Numbered from the stretch's first letter, positions 10,645 through 21,047 are shown. The stretch is 50,016 nucleotides of DNA from Gammaproteobacteria bacterium (GCA_021773305.1 JAJFKH010000010.1:1-50016), one strand, 5' to 3'. Notes: a model not told the origin generated them from the sequence alone. Numbers and translations: made by a program.

Positions 10645-11603
10645 TGTTCGAAAACTCCAGCTAGGATTTGCATGGTAATGCAATGAATACTACCATGTTG
10701 CTCAATGAGTGGCAATGAATTGATCGCTTTCATTTGCCGATCAGCAAAGCAGTCCTGAATAAGTGAAATCGCTTCCTCATCATTTGAATCACTGTAAGTA
10801 GGGATAATAACTTCTTGATTTGTAATTAAAAAATTGGCATATGTTGCGGGAAGTGGATGTCCGTCTGCGGCAAAAATCGATCGGGGAGATGGAAGCTTAA
10901 CAATATCAAACTGAAAAGGAGTTAATTGATCATACACTTCTGGTACTGCACAAATAAGATTTTCATTACAAAACCGCGCCAGAGTATCAATATGCCCATC
11001 GGTATCATCCCCAGGTAGTTGCCCCTCTAACCAGATAACTTGTTTTAGAGAAAATGTTTTTTTTAAATAATTTTCAATTTTTGACTTATTACCATTACTA
11101 CTTCGTTGGGATGTTAAGAGGCAGTTGGACGTAGTCAGCAAGATCCCAGCACCGTTGCTTTCGATACTGCCTCCCTCTAAAATAAAATCATGCTCTCTGT
11201 AATTGTTTTTTTTAAAGCAAGGTTCTTGCACCAATTGTTTTGTGACAGCATTATCTCGTGCATGGGTAAATTTTTCTCCCCAGCCATTGAATTGAAAATC
11301 TTCTATTTGCAGATCTTCTCCATGGGATGTCACAATAGGCCCATAGTCACGACACCAGGTATCATTGGTTTGAATAATAAAATAAAAAACATTGTCAATA
11401 CAGCAGTGTCTCAATAATTTTTTTACATGATGAAGTAATTCCTCGGTGTGACAAATAATATAAATATGTTGGTATTCACTCACACTACTAACTAACTCGA
11501 TATAGACTGTTTCAACTTCAGGGAGATTATCCCTCCAATCAGTTTCGCTATGTGGCCAAGTCAGTAATATACCATCTTGTTTTGACCATTCAGAAAGTAA
11601 CAT
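10641..11603 (-). CDS. aguA: Agmatine deiminase AguA
   Basis: AguA converts agmatine to N-carbamoylputrescine and ammonia. It belongs to the guanidino-group-modifying (peptidyl-arginine deiminase-like) fold. Visible active-site blocks are NDTWCRDYGP, ILEGGSIESNG, GDDTDGHIDTLARF (His/Asp) and the nucleophile Cys in GSIHCITMQ near the C-terminus. At 320 residues it is somewhat shorter than many family members (about 345-370), mostly at the N-terminus, but all motifs are present. Only 4 bp separate it from the liuE stop, and its likely ribosome site (AGGTGA) lies at the liuE end, so it is probably cotranscribed with the leucine genes. It overlaps aguB by four bases. Confidence 0.93.
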   Translation of the reverse strand: MLLSEWSKQDGILLTWPHSETDWRDNLPEVETVYIELVSSVSEYQHIYIICHTEELLHHVKKLLRHCCIDNVFYFIIQTNDTWCRDYGPIVTSHGEDLQIEDFQFNGWGEKFTHARDNAVTKQLVQEPCFKKNNYREHDFILEGGSIESNGAGILLTTSNCLLTSQRSSNGNKSKIENYLKKTFSLKQVIWLEGQLPGDDTDGHIDTLARFCNENLICAVPEVYDQLTPFQFDIVKLPSPRSIFAADGHPLPATYANFLITNQEVIIPTYSDSNDEEAISLIQDCFADRQMKAINSLPLIEQHGSIHCITMQILAGVFEQ

Positions 11604-11607
11604 AAAT

Positions 11608-12510
11608 TCACCTATTTTTTTGATATGCTAGAGCCACTTTAGAGCCATTTTCTCGATCCAGTTGTTTGATAATGTAATTTCCAGCCTTAATTATTTTTTC
11701 TAAATCAACCCCTGTTTTTATATTCAGTCCTTGCAATAAATATAAGACATCTTCCGTCGCCACATTGCCGGAGGCACCATTGGCATAAGGGCAGCCGCCT
11801 AATCCAGCTGTTGAACTATCAATAACTGAAATGCCTTCTAGCAAACTGGCGTAAATATTACCGATAGCTTGTCCATAAGTATCATGAAAATGCACTGCAA
11901 TGCTATCTAACGATATTCTTTTTGATAAAATTCGTAATAATTTTCGAACTTCCTCAGGGGTTGCAACACCAATGGTATCGCCAAGGGATACTTCATAACA
12001 CCCCATATCTAATAAACGTTTCACTAGGTTAGAAACAACTTCAGGAGCGACTTTTCCTTCATAAGGACAAGCAAAACAGCAAGACAAGTAGCCTCTAATT
12101 CGAATGCCAAGTTCTATTGCTTTTTGACATACTACTTCATAATTCAAAAAACTTTTTTCAATGTCGCAATTGATGTTTTTTTGACAAAAACTATCTGTTG
12201 TTCCAGTGAAAATACTAATTTCTTTACAACCAGCAGCAATGGCATTGATAAGTCCCCGCTCATTAGGAACCAGTACACCATAGGTAATAGCCGACGAATG
12301 GGGTAAATTTATGATAATTTCCTGAGTGTTTTCCATTTGCGGCACTTTATCAGGTGAAACAAAGCTACCTGCTTCAATATAACTTAACCCACTTTCCGAT
12401 AATTTTTTAATAAATGTCAGTTTCGTCTCAAGAGATAAGCTTTTTTTTTCATTTTGTAATCCATCTCTAGGCCCTACTTCAACAAGTTTAACCGTTTTAG
12501 GTAATGGCAC
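11608..12510 (-). CDS. liuE: Hydroxymethylglutaryl-CoA lyase
   Basis: This enzyme cleaves 3-hydroxy-3-methylglutaryl-CoA to acetoacetate and acetyl-CoA, the last special step of leucine breakdown. The 300-residue TIM-barrel protein has the N-terminal VEVGPRDGLQNEKK, the metal-binding SLGDTIGVATP and VHFHDTYGQA, and the signature loop GLGGCPYANGASGN with the catalytic Cys. The start is a GTG at 12510, supported by AAGGAA seven bases upstream. It lies 11 bp after liuD and 4 bp before aguA on the same strand. The family is also called mvaB. Confidence 0.95.
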   Translation of the reverse strand: MPLPKTVKLVEVGPRDGLQNEKKSLSLETKLTFIKKLSESGLSYIEAGSFVSPDKVPQMENTQEIIINLPHSSAITYGVLVPNERGLINAIAAGCKEISIFTGTTDSFCQKNINCDIEKSFLNYEVVCQKAIELGIRIRGYLSCCFACPYEGKVAPEVVSNLVKRLLDMGCYEVSLGDTIGVATPEEVRKLLRILSKRISLDSIAVHFHDTYGQAIGNIYASLLEGISVIDSSTAGLGGCPYANGASGNVATEDVLYLLQGLNIKTGVDLEKIIKAGNYIIKQLDRENGSKVALAYQKNR

Positions 12511-12521
12511 AAAAAAATTCC

Positions 12522-14516
12522 TTATTCATTTGCTTCAAATTCAATGAGTTGAACACCTTCTTTCACTAAATCCCCTTGCTTGTAATGAATTTTCTTTACC
12601 GTGCCTTTACTTGGAGCATATAGAGTATGTTCCATTTTCATGGCTTCAATAATGAGAAGGGGGGTTCCTTTATCAACTTCTTTTTTTGCATCAACTAATA
12701 CTGAAACTACGGTTCCTGGCATAGGCGAGGTTAAGTTTCCAATTAAATCATCTGAGCCACGATTAATCGATTCTAACGTTTGAATACTCAGACAATAATG
12801 CAAATTATGGCCAAAAACAGTAATTTCATTATTGTCGCGAATCACAGTAGTTTGATACTTTTGATGATTAATCGTTGCGTCTAATTGAGTCGTTGTTGTT
12901 AATCTACCACTAACCGCATAGTTTGCACCGTTGCATTCGAGTTGATAATTATTTTCTTTGGCAAGGCAATAAATTAATTGAGCCTGACCATCCATGAACA
13001 ATTCAATCTCTTGTGATGGTTCAAGGTTAAGACGCCATTGATTTGTTTTTCCCCAGGGTGAATATTTATCATCTCCGGGGTGAAGTTTATTGTCTTTGCC
13101 TTGGTTCAGCAATAAATACAGTGCACCTAAGCAGAGTAGAATACCTCTATCGACCTCTTGCTTTGCAAGCAGTTCATCATGATGTTGCTCGACAAAATTT
13201 GTTGTAATGTTTCCTGTTTGATAATCCGATATTTGATAAATTTTCTTTAAAAATGGAATGTTTGTTTTTAGTCCGACAATCTGAGTTTCCCAAAGTGCTT
13301 TTTGAAGTCGAACGATTGCCTTAGATCTATCTTTATCCCAAACAATGAGCTTGGCTATCATGGGATCATAATAAGGCGAGATTTCATCACTTTCGGTTAT
13401 TCCGCTATCGATTCTTACATGTTTATTTTCAACAGGGTAAGCAAGATGAACGAGTTTACCAATGCTGGGTAAAAAACCACCATAAGGATCTTCTGCATAA
13501 ATCCTCACTTCAATGGCATGACCAGATAATGTCAACTGTTCTTGTGTGAGCGGCAGAGTTTCTCCATTGGCAATTAGCAATTGCCATTGCACAAGATCAA
13601 TGCCTGTTATCATCTCAGTAATAGGGTGCTCAACTTGGAGACGAGTATTCATTTCCATGAAATAAAAATTTTGTTCTTCATCTAAAAGAAATTCAACAGT
13701 TCCTGCACCCAAATAATCAACAGACTGAGCAACTGCTATCGCAGCTTTCCCCATTTCGCTTCGTAGTTCTGCTGAAATACCAATGGCAGGTGCTTCTTCT
13801 AATATTTTTTGATGACGGCGCTGTATAGAACAGTCTCTTTCAAAAAGATAGACATAATTGCCATGATCATCAGCAAAAATTTGTATTTCAATATGACGAG
13901 GGTTTTGTACCAATTTTTCAATAATAAAAGTATCATCTGCGAAACTGGCTAGTGCTTCTCGCTTGGCTGATGCTAAGGCAGAAGAAAAATTTTTAGGATC
14001 ATCCACAACACGCATGCCTTTGCCACCGCCACCTGCTGCTGCTTTTAGTAATACAGGATAACCAATATTTTCTGCCTGTTGTTGGAGAAAAGTAGGTTCT
14101 TGATTAGAACCATGGTAACCCGGTGTTAATGGTGTGTTTTTTCCTTCAAGTAATTGTTTTGCTTTGGCTTTATCTCCCATTGCTAAAATGCTAGCACTCG
14201 ATGGCCCAATGAAAGTGATATTGTTTTTTTCACACACATTGGCAAATTCTGGTGACTCACTTAAAAACCCATAGCCAGGATGTATTGCTTCGCAACGAGA
14301 TTGTTTTGCAACATTAATAATACGCTCGCCTTGCAAATAGCTTTCACTGCTGGGTGATTCACCGATAAAATAGGCTTCATCAGCTAATTTTACATGGAGA
14401 GCATGCTCATCCGCAGTGGAATAAATCGCGACACATTGGATCCCCATTTGCTGAGCTGAGCGAATAATTCGACAGGCTATTTCACCACGATTAGCAATTA
14501 ATATTTTATTAAACAT
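12522..14516 (-). CDS. liuD: Methylcrotonyl-CoA carboxylase, biotin-carrying alpha subunit
   Basis: This subunit carboxylates its own biotin with ATP and bicarbonate and passes the CO2 to the beta subunit, which makes 3-methylglutaconyl-CoA. Domains in order: biotin carboxylase N-domain (FNKILIANRGEIACRII), ATP-grasp with the Gly-rich loop KAAAGGGGKGMRVV and the catalytic EMNTRLQVEHP, a C-terminal carboxylase domain, a middle BT-like region, and a biotinyl domain with EAMKMEH, whose Lys at about residue 627 is biotinylated. The length of 664 residues is typical. It lies between liuC (4 bp from its stop) and liuE in the leucine operon. Propionyl- or acetyl-CoA carboxylase are the alternatives, but the neighbours decide for methylcrotonyl-CoA. 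Confidence 0.95.
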   Translation of the reverse strand: MFNKILIANRGEIACRIIRSAQQMGIQCVAIYSTADEHALHVKLADEAYFIGESPSSESYLQGERIINVAKQSRCEAIHPGYGFLSESPEFANVCEKNNITFIGPSSASILAMGDKAKAKQLLEGKNTPLTPGYHGSNQEPTFLQQQAENIGYPVLLKAAAGGGGKGMRVVDDPKNFSSALASAKREALASFADDTFIIEKLVQNPRHIEIQIFADDHGNYVYLFERDCSIQRRHQKILEEAPAIGISAELRSEMGKAAIAVAQSVDYLGAGTVEFLLDEEQNFYFMEMNTRLQVEHPITEMITGIDLVQWQLLIANGETLPLTQEQLTLSGHAIEVRIYAEDPYGGFLPSIGKLVHLAYPVENKHVRIDSGITESDEISPYYDPMIAKLIVWDKDRSKAIVRLQKALWETQIVGLKTNIPFLKKIYQISDYQTGNITTNFVEQHHDELLAKQEVDRGILLCLGALYLLLNQGKDNKLHPGDDKYSPWGKTNQWRLNLEPSQEIELFMDGQAQLIYCLAKENNYQLECNGANYAVSGRLTTTTQLDATINHQKYQTTVIRDNNEITVFGHNLHYCLSIQTLESINRGSDDLIGNLTSPMPGTVVSVLVDAKKEVDKGTPLLIIEAMKMEHTLYAPSKGTVKKIHYKQGDLVKEGVQLIEFEANE

Positions 14517-14520
14517 AGCT

Positions 14521-15312
14521 TCACTTTATTATCCAGTGAGGTTTTCGCTTAGTTAAGAATGCCTTCAAGCCTTCTTGACCTTCTTCAGATACACGCAATT
14601 TTGCAATCAATTGACTTGTTTCATCACGAACAGAAGTATCGATATCATTGCTTTGCAAAGCAAAAATGAGGGATTTTGCTGCTATCACGGCTTGAGGGCC
14701 ATTTTTTAAAATTTCAAGGGATATTTCAGAGACTCTATTTTCAATGTCATAGAGAGGTGAAATTTCATGTATGAGATTTATTTCAAGCGCTTGTTGGCTA
14801 GTAAAGCGTTCCCCTGTGAGAAAATAGCGTCGGGCTGCTCTTTCACCAATAGCATTTATGACAAAAGGGCTAATGACCGCAGGAATAATACCAAGCTTGA
14901 CTTCTGAAAAGCAAAATTCGCAATGTTCTATTGCAACAGCAATGTCACAACAAGCAATTAACCCAATGCCGCCACCGAAAGCAGCGCCCTGTATTTCAGC
15001 AATAGTAGGTTTTGATAAGGTATTTAATTGATGCAGCATATTTGATAATTGCTGAGCATCTTCGATGTTTTCTTTTTCTGTGTAACCCACCATCCGTTGC
15101 ATCCAATTAAGATCGGCTCCTGCGGAAAAGCTTTTGCCTTGGGCTTTAAGAATGACCACTTTGGCTTTAGTGCTGCAATTTACTCGATCTAAAAGTTCAC
15201 TCAATGCTGTAATGAATTTCTCATCGAAGGCATTATGAACATCCGGTCGATTTAGAGTTATTGTCACAATACCTTTGTCATCCATCTGGTACAATATAGG
15301 TTCGTTTTCCAT
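14521..15312 (-). CDS. liuC: Methylglutaconyl-CoA hydratase (enoyl-CoA hydratase family)
   Basis: This crotonase-fold enzyme adds water to 3-methylglutaconyl-CoA to give HMG-CoA. The 263 residues show the family pattern: TITLNRPDVHNAFDEKF near the N-terminus, the CoA-pocket GKSFSAGADLNWMQ, the oxyanion-hole GAAFGGGIGL and FSEVKLGIIPAVISPF. The frame opens at a TTG (15324), but the ATG at 15312 is preferred because a GGAA ribosome-site-like sequence lies 8 bases upstream and the N-terminus then resembles the family. Its place between the two carboxylase subunit genes indicates the leucine pathway rather than fatty-acid oxidation. Confidence 0.92.
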   Translation of the reverse strand: MENEPILYQMDDKGIVTITLNRPDVHNAFDEKFITALSELLDRVNCSTKAKVVILKAQGKSFSAGADLNWMQRMVGYTEKENIEDAQQLSNMLHQLNTLSKPTIAEIQGAAFGGGIGLIACCDIAVAIEHCEFCFSEVKLGIIPAVISPFVINAIGERAARRYFLTGERFTSQQALEINLIHEISPLYDIENRVSEISLEILKNGPQAVIAAKSLIFALQSNDIDTSVRDETSQLIAKLRVSEEGQEGLKAFLTKRKPHWIIK

Positions 15313-15326
15313 AGCGTTTTCCAATA

Positions 15327-16934
15327 CTACATCCGAAAGATAGGAGCGTTACTCGATTCAATAGGCGCATTTAAACTTGCTGAAAGACCTAAGCTGAGTA
15401 CTAACCGTGTATCTAATGGATCAATGACACCATCATCCCATAACCTTGCACTTGCATAATAGGGATGTCCCTGTTGTTCATACTTTTCTAGAATAGGTTG
15501 TTTGAAATTATTTTCTTCTTCAATCTCCCATTCGCCACCGGATTTTTCTATTTGATCTCGTTTTACGGTAGCTAAAACATTTGCTGCTTGTTCACCACCC
15601 ATCACGGAAATCCTTGCATTTGGCCACATCCAGACAAAGCGTGAATTAAATGCTCTACCACACATGCCATAATTTCCTGCACCAAAACTACCGCCAACAA
15701 TCACCGTAAATTTAGGTACTTGTGCACAACTGACAGCCGTTACCATTTTGGCACCATGTCTTGCAATACCTTCAGCTTCATATTTGCTTCCAACCATAAA
15801 TCCGGTAATATTTTGTAAAAATACTAATGGTATTTTCCGTTGGCAACATAGCTCGATGAAATGAGTTCCTTTTAATGCAGATTCTGAAAATAAAATACCA
15901 TTATTTGCAATAATACCTACAGGATACCCATGGATATGGGAAAATCCGCATATGAGGGTTGTACCATATAGGGCTTTGAATTCATCAAACTCCGAGCCAT
16001 CTACAATCCGCGCAATAATTTCTCTAACATCGTAAGGTTTTTTGGGATCTTTACTCACAATGCCGTAGAGTTCTTTGGGATCACAGCGAGGTTCTTTAGG
16101 CTCTTGAATAGCTAATGCTATTTGTTTTTTGCGATTTAGGTATTTAATGGATTGTCTTGCTAATAGTAAAGCATGATCATCATCATCAGCGTAGTGATCG
16201 GCTACTCCAGAAGTTCGACAATGAACATCCGCGCCGCCTAATGCTTCAGCACTAATGTTTTCTCCGGTTGCAGCTTTGACAAGAGGAGGGCCGCCTAAAA
16301 ATATAGTGCCTTGATTTCTCACAATAATAGCTTCATCAGACATTGCTGGGACATACGCACCTCCTGCGGTGCAGGATCCCATAACAACAGCAATTTGTGG
16401 AATATTTTGTTGAGACATTTTTGCTTGATTATAAAAAATTCTACCGAAATGTTCTTTATCAGGAAAGACTTCATCCTGCATTGGCAAAAAAGCTCCCCCT
16501 GAGTCAACAAGGTACACACAAGGCAAATTATTTTGCACAGCAATTTCTTGAGCGCGAAGGTGTTTTTTTACGGTCAATGGAAAATAGGTTCCGCCTTTTA
16601 CCGTAGGATCATTGGCAATAATGACACATTCTTGGCCCATTACACTACCAATGCCAGTTAAAATACCCGCAGCAGGCACTTCACTTTCATAGACCCCTTC
16701 TGCTGCCAGTTGACTAAATTCAAGAAAGGGCGTACCCGAATCGAGTAATTTGTTGATCCTATCCCGGGGCAATAACTTGCCTCGTTCTATATGTTTATTT
16801 CTATATTTTTCATTACCGCCTAAGGAAATAAACGCTATTTTTTCTTTTAAATTGGCAACTAACTCATTCAGTGCTTTATGATTTTCTTGAAAAATTGGAT
16901 CTTGAGGATTCAGTGCAGAACACAGTATGGCCAT
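15327..16934 (-). CDS. liuB: Methylcrotonyl-CoA carboxylase, carboxyltransferase beta subunit
   Basis: This subunit transfers CO2 from carboxybiotin to 3-methylcrotonyl-CoA. From the ATG at 16934 it has 535 residues, the standard length. N- and C-terminal crotonase-like halves are visible: [31 protein letters not shown] and [16 protein letters not shown] in the first half, [32 protein letters not shown] and [15 protein letters not shown] in the second. The open frame extends upstream to 17000, into the thiolase gene, but the start one base after the thiolase stop is the sensible one. It forms the carboxylase with the liuD product two genes downstream. Confidence 0.95.
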   Translation of the reverse strand: MAILCSALNPQDPIFQENHKALNELVANLKEKIAFISLGGNEKYRNKHIERGKLLPRDRINKLLDSGTPFLEFSQLAAEGVYESEVPAAGILTGIGSVMGQECVIIANDPTVKGGTYFPLTVKKHLRAQEIAVQNNLPCVYLVDSGGAFLPMQDEVFPDKEHFGRIFYNQAKMSQQNIPQIAVVMGSCTAGGAYVPAMSDEAIIVRNQGTIFLGGPPLVKAATGENISAEALGGADVHCRTSGVADHYADDDDHALLLARQSIKYLNRKKQIALAIQEPKEPRCDPKELYGIVSKDPKKPYDVREIIARIVDGSEFDEFKALYGTTLICGFSHIHGYPVGIIANNGILFSESALKGTHFIELCCQRKIPLVFLQNITGFMVGSKYEAEGIARHGAKMVTAVSCAQVPKFTVIVGGSFGAGNYGMCGRAFNSRFVWMWPNARISVMGGEQAANVLATVKRDQIEKSGGEWEIEEENNFKQPILEKYEQQGHPYYASARLWDDGVIDPLDTRLVLSLGLSASLNAPIESSNAPIFRM

Positions 16935-16935
16935 A

Positions 16936-18123
16936 TTAATTTTCCATTTCAATAGCAACAGCCGTTGCTTCACCACCGCCAATGCACAATGCAGCAACAC
17001 CCTTGCGTAAATTATTTTGTTGCAGTGAATTTATCAGAGTAACAATAATTCTTGCTCCTGAAGCACCAATAGGGTGACCTAATGCACAAGCGCCTCCATG
17101 AATATTGACTTTTTCTTCAGGCAGTTTCAAATCATGCATCGCTGCCATGGTGACCACAGCAAAGGCTTCATTAATTTCAAAAAGATCGACGTCATGACAT
17201 TCCCAGCCTGCCTTACCAAGCACTTTTTCAATGGCCACAACTGGTGCTGTGGTAAACCATGCAGGTTCTTGTGCATGAGTGCTATGTGAAATTAGCGTAG
17301 CAATCGGGGTTAAGTTGTTTTTTTCAGCAACAGAACGTCTTGTCAGTAACAGAGTCGCGGCTCCATCAGAAATAGAGCTGGAATTTGCTGCAGTCACCGT
17401 ACCTTCTTTTTTAAATGCTGGACGCAGGTTGGGAATTTTATCGATTTTTCCGTTGCCTGGGCCTTCATCCATATCGACAACGATTTTACCTTTTCGTGTT
17501 TCTATAGTAATCGGGGTAATTTCTGCTGTAAAATTTCCATTGTCGATGGCTTTTTGTGCTTTGCTGAGAGAGTTAATCGCAAATTGATCTTGTTGCTCAC
17601 GACTAAATCCATACTTCTCTGCGGTGGCTTCAGCAAAAACGCCCATTAATTTTCCTTTGTCATAGGCATCTTCTAAGCCATCTAGAAACATGTGGTCAAT
17701 GAGTTCACCATGACCTAAGCGATAGCCGCTTCTGGCTTTTGGCAGCAAATAGGGAGCATGGGTCATGCTTTCCATACCACCAGCCAAAATAATATTACCA
17801 TTTTCTGCTACCAGTAAATCATGGGCTAACATCACTGCTTTCATACCAGAACCACACATTTTATTGATAGTTGTACAACCTACATTTTGGGGAATATTTG
17901 CCCCTAAAGCCGCTTGTCTTCCGGGAGCTTGACCGATTCCTGCGGATAGTACACAACCCAGCAAGACTTCATCAATATTATCTGCCGGTAAATTTGCTTG
18001 AGCTAAGCACCCAGAAATAGTGGATGAGGCAATTTGTGGTGCCGTTAAAGGACTGAGTCCCCCCTGGAAACCTCCTATAGGAGAGCGGCTAAAACCAACG
18101 ATGACAATAGGATCGTTTTTCAT
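16936..18123 (-). CDS. atoB: Acetyl-CoA C-acetyltransferase (thiolase)
   Basis: The 395-residue thiolase has the nucleophilic Cys in [12 protein letters not shown] (about residue 88), the His in [16 protein letters not shown] and the second Cys in [13 protein letters not shown]. In this operon it probably splits acetoacetyl-CoA formed from the acetoacetate end product, or makes it, linking leucine breakdown to acetyl-CoA. The enzyme could also take part in polyhydroxybutyrate or ketone-body metabolism; no phaB or CoA-transferase genes are present in the window. It is 11 bp downstream of liuA, and its stop is one base from the liuB start. Confidence 0.93.
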   Translation of the reverse strand: MKNDPIVIVGFSRSPIGGFQGGLSPLTAPQIASSTISGCLAQANLPADNIDEVLLGCVLSAGIGQAPGRQAALGANIPQNVGCTTINKMCGSGMKAVMLAHDLLVAENGNIILAGGMESMTHAPYLLPKARSGYRLGHGELIDHMFLDGLEDAYDKGKLMGVFAEATAEKYGFSREQQDQFAINSLSKAQKAIDNGNFTAEITPITIETRKGKIVVDMDEGPGNGKIDKIPNLRPAFKKEGTVTAANSSSISDGAATLLLTRRSVAEKNNLTPIATLISHSTHAQEPAWFTTAPVVAIEKVLGKAGWECHDVDLFEINEAFAVVTMAAMHDLKLPEEKVNIHGGACALGHPIGASGARIIVTLINSLQQNNLRKGVAALCIGGGEATAVAIEMEN

Positions 18124-18134
18124 TGTATTTTCCC

Positions 18135-19295
18135 TTATTCTGTTTCGTTAAATAATTCTCGACCAATGAGCATCCGGCGAATTTCTGATGTACCTGCGCC
18201 AATTTCATAGAGTTTCGCGTCTCTTAATAGCCTGCCCGTAGGATATTCATTAATGTAACCGTTACCACCTAAACACTGTATGGCTTCAAGTGCCATCTGA
18301 GTCGCATGCTCAGAGTTATAAAGGATCACACCTGCTGCATCTTTACGAGTTGTTTTTTTGCGATCGCAGGCTTTAGCAACGGCGTAGAGATAGGAACGAC
18401 AAGCATTTAACGTGGTATACATATCCGCGAGCTTTCCTTGCATGAGTTGAAATTTACCAATAGCTTGGCCAAATTGCTCACGCTCGTGGACATAAGGCAG
18501 CACTACATCCAAACAGGCTTGCATAATGCCCAGGGGGCCGGCTGCTAAAATAACACGTTCATAGTCCAAACCCGACATAAGTACCTTTGCGCCTTCGCCA
18601 AGTTCACCCAAAATATTTTCCTCAGGCACTTCACAATCTTGAAAAACTAATTCGCAGGTATTAGAACCTCGCATTCCAAGCTTATCAAGTTTTTGCGCTG
18701 TCGAGTAACCGGAGAAATCTTTTTCTACGATAAAGGCTGTGATCCCCTTTGAACCTGCTTCTTTATCGGTTTTTGCATAAACCACCAAGGTGCTTGCTTC
18801 CGGCCCATTGGTGATCCACATTTTATTACCGTTGAGAATATATTTATCGCCCTTTTTAATGGCAACACAATTCATGCTGATAACATCCGAGCCAGAACCC
18901 GGTTCACTCATCGCTAAGGCACCTACTTTTTCCCCAGTCAATAATGAGGGTAGATAGTGCTTTTTTTGTTCGTCTGAACCGTTGAGTTTGATTTGATTCA
19001 CGCAAAGATTGGAGTGAGCGCCGTAGCTTAACCCTACTGAGGCCGATGCACGGCTAATCTCTTCCATGACAACCACATGTTCTAGGTATCCCATACCCGC
19101 GCCGCCATAGGCTTCTTCTACCGTGATCCCAAGTAATCCTAACTCACCAAATTTTAGCCATAGATCTTGAGGAAACTCATTATTGTGATCAATTTCTTCT
19201 GCTCGTGGAGCAATGACTTCTCTGGAAAATTGTTGAACGGTTTTCCGAAGAATATTAACAGTTTCTCCTAAGTCAAAGTCCAGAGTCGAAAACAT
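18135..19295 (-). CDS. liuA: Isovaleryl-CoA dehydrogenase
   Basis: This FAD-dependent acyl-CoA dehydrogenase oxidises isovaleryl-CoA to 3-methylcrotonyl-CoA. The 386 residues contain the family blocks [24 protein letters not shown] and the C-terminal [17 protein letters not shown]. The Glu in [15 protein letters not shown] sits where isovaleryl-CoA dehydrogenases carry their catalytic base, unlike most acyl-CoA dehydrogenases, and no Glu is found at the usual C-terminal position (NEYPTGR). It is the promoter-proximal gene of the leucine operon, with AGGG eight bases before the ATG. It is divergent from pyrD across a 104-bp gap. No LiuR-type MerR regulator is present in the window. Confidence 0.94.
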   Translation of the reverse strand: MFSTLDFDLGETVNILRKTVQQFSREVIAPRAEEIDHNNEFPQDLWLKFGELGLLGITVEEAYGGAGMGYLEHVVVMEEISRASASVGLSYGAHSNLCVNQIKLNGSDEQKKHYLPSLLTGEKVGALAMSEPGSGSDVISMNCVAIKKGDKYILNGNKMWITNGPEASTLVVYAKTDKEAGSKGITAFIVEKDFSGYSTAQKLDKLGMRGSNTCELVFQDCEVPEENILGELGEGAKVLMSGLDYERVILAAGPLGIMQACLDVVLPYVHEREQFGQAIGKFQLMQGKLADMYTTLNACRSYLYAVAKACDRKKTTRKDAAGVILYNSEHATQMALEAIQCLGGNGYINEYPTGRLLRDAKLYEIGAGTSEIRRMLIGRELFNETE

Positions 19296-19399
19296 ATGTA
19301 TTTCCCTATTTACTAAACTTAGGGTAGACTATCGTGTATTGGTTCGAGGGTAAAGTAATTAAGTTGGTTTTAAGATGGTCATTTTTTTTAAACTAAATT

Positions 19400-20434
19400 A
19401 TGTTTTATAGAATAGTTTCCAAAATTTTGTTTTTATTACCTGAAGAATTATCCCACGCTATCGTACTAATTTCTCTCAAATGCCTTTATAAACTACACTT
19501 GCTACCCCAAAAACTTTTTATTGCAAAAAAACCTACAGATTTACTTGGTTTGTCATTTCCAAATCCTGTAGGACTTGCAGCTGGATTAGACAAAAATGCT
19601 GATTACGTGGAGGAACTCTCTTGTCTTGGTTTTGGTTTTATTGAAGTCGGCACGGTGACACCAAAACCTCAAGCAGGAAACAAAAAACCACGATTATTTC
19701 GTCTGTTGAAAAAAAAAGCTCTCATTAATCGCATGGGCTTCAACAACAAAGGGGTGGATTACCTGGTTGAACGATTAAAATCAACAAAATACCGAGGGAT
19801 TATCGGAGTCAATATTGGCAAAAATGCAGCAACAGCAAACGAAAATGCTTTACAAGATTATCAAATTTGCATGAATAAAGTATATCTTTATGCTGATTAT
19901 ATTGTTATCAATATTTCTTCCCCCAATACCCCTGGTCTTAGAGAGCTTCAACAGGGAGATTATTTTGATAATCTTTTGCACGAACTAAAAAAGCAGCAGG
20001 TAGAGCTGGCAACTCAATACGCTAAAACCGTACCATTATTAGTCAAAGTGGCTCCGGATTTAGCCGACGCCGAAATAGAAACCATGGCTCGTGCTTTGGT
20101 CGCTCATCAGATGGACGGTTTAATTGCAACCAATACAGCCCTTTTTCGTGATGAAGTTAGGGATCATCCCCTGGCTTCAGAAGCAGGTGGCTTAAGTGGA
20201 AAGCCGATATTCCAAAAAGCCCTCCATGTACAACAGCAATTTAGCAATCATTTGCCCCAGGATTTTCCCATTATCGCTGTTGGGGGGATCCATAGCGCAG
20301 GTGGTGCCAAACAAAAACTTGAATTTGGCGCAAAACTCGTGCAAATTTACACAGGGTTGATTTATCAAGGCCCTACATTAGTGGAAGATATTTTTAAAGG
20401 GATAGAAGATGAAAAGTCTAAAGCATTTATTTGA
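19400..20434 (+). CDS. pyrD: Dihydroorotate dehydrogenase (quinone), class 2
   Basis: PyrD oxidises dihydroorotate to orotate in pyrimidine synthesis and passes electrons to the membrane quinone pool. The 344-residue protein has the class 2 N-terminal amphipathic extension (about residues 1-40) before the barrel. Key blocks are GLSFPNPVGLAAGLDKNADY, GFGFIEVGTVTPKPQ, RMGFNNKG, INISSPNTPGLRELQ (with the catalytic Ser of class 2), LLVKVAPDL, GLIATNT, GGLSGKPI and the FMN-binding IAVGGIHSA and QIYTGLIYQGP. No strong ribosome site precedes the ATG. Its 3' end overlaps the carbonic anhydrase gene by 26 bp. Confidence 0.96.
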   Translation: MFYRIVSKILFLLPEELSHAIVLISLKCLYKLHLLPQKLFIAKKPTDLLGLSFPNPVGLAAGLDKNADYVEELSCLGFGFIEVGTVTPKPQAGNKKPRLFRLLKKKALINRMGFNNKGVDYLVERLKSTKYRGIIGVNIGKNAATANENALQDYQICMNKVYLYADYIVINISSPNTPGLRELQQGDYFDNLLHELKKQQVELATQYAKTVPLLVKVAPDLADAEIETMARALVAHQMDGLIATNTALFRDEVRDHPLASEAGGLSGKPIFQKALHVQQQFSNHLPQDFPIIAVGGIHSAGGAKQKLEFGAKLVQIYTGLIYQGPTLVEDIFKGIEDEKSKAFI

Positions 20435-21047
20435 AAATAATTTAACCTGGGCCAATGGCATAAAAAAAGATATGCCAGACTATTTTGAAGATTTATCAAA
20501 AAGGCAACAGCCTGAATTTCTTTGGATAGGTTGTTCTGACAGTCGTATTCCTGCAGAGCGAGTGGTTGGATTAAAGCCAGGAGAATTATTTGTTCACCGT
20601 AACATTGCAAATTTAGTCGTTCATAGTGATATGAATTTGCTTTCTGTATTGCAGTATTCTGTGGAAGTGTTAAAAGTGAAGCATGTTATCATCTGCGGTC
20701 ATTATGGCTGTGGAGGGGTTATAGCTTCTATGAAAAAAGCGCAATTTGGCTTAGTGGATAATTGGCTGCGGTATATTCGCGATGTCTATCAGGGCAACCA
20801 TGAAGAGCTGGATAAGATTACTGATAAAAACAAGCGCACGGATCGTTTAGTGGAACTGAATGTGATGCATCAAGTTAAAAATCTTTGCCATACATCTATC
20901 GTACAAAATGCTTGGCACCAAAGCCAACCGCTCACCGTGCATGGTTGGGTCTATAGTTTGGCAAGTGGATTACTAAATGACTTGAATTGTTGTATTTCTG
21001 ACCAAACACAATTGGATCATATGTACCACTTAAAACCAGAAGCTTGA
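20409..21047 (+). CDS. can: Beta-class carbonic anhydrase
   Basis: This zinc enzyme interconverts CO2 and bicarbonate. The 212 residues carry the zinc ligands Cys in IGCSDSRIPAERV (with the Asp/Arg dyad) and His and Cys in VIICGHYGCGGV; FVHRNIAN is another typical block. The size and sequence fit the Can/CynT group. The start lies inside the end of pyrD, preceded by AAAGGGATAGAAG, so translation may be coupled. Bicarbonate is a substrate of carbamoyl-phosphate synthase, which feeds the same pyrimidine pathway, and also of the biotin carboxylase encoded nearby, but whether the pairing with pyrD is functional is only a guess. Confidence 0.95.
   Translation: MKSLKHLFENNLTWANGIKKDMPDYFEDLSKRQQPEFLWIGCSDSRIPAERVVGLKPGELFVHRNIANLVVHSDMNLLSVLQYSVEVLKVKHVIICGHYGCGGVIASMKKAQFGLVDNWLRYIRDVYQGNHEELDKITDKNKRTDRLVELNVMHQVKNLCHTSIVQNAWHQSQPLTVHGWVYSLASGLLNDLNCCISDQTQLDHMYHLKPEA

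Noticed and set aside
17279-17587. 102-codon open frame on the plus strand inside the thiolase gene
   Set aside because: It is antisense to a clearly conserved gene, and the codons mirror the thiolase frame; there is no ribosome site or family resemblance.
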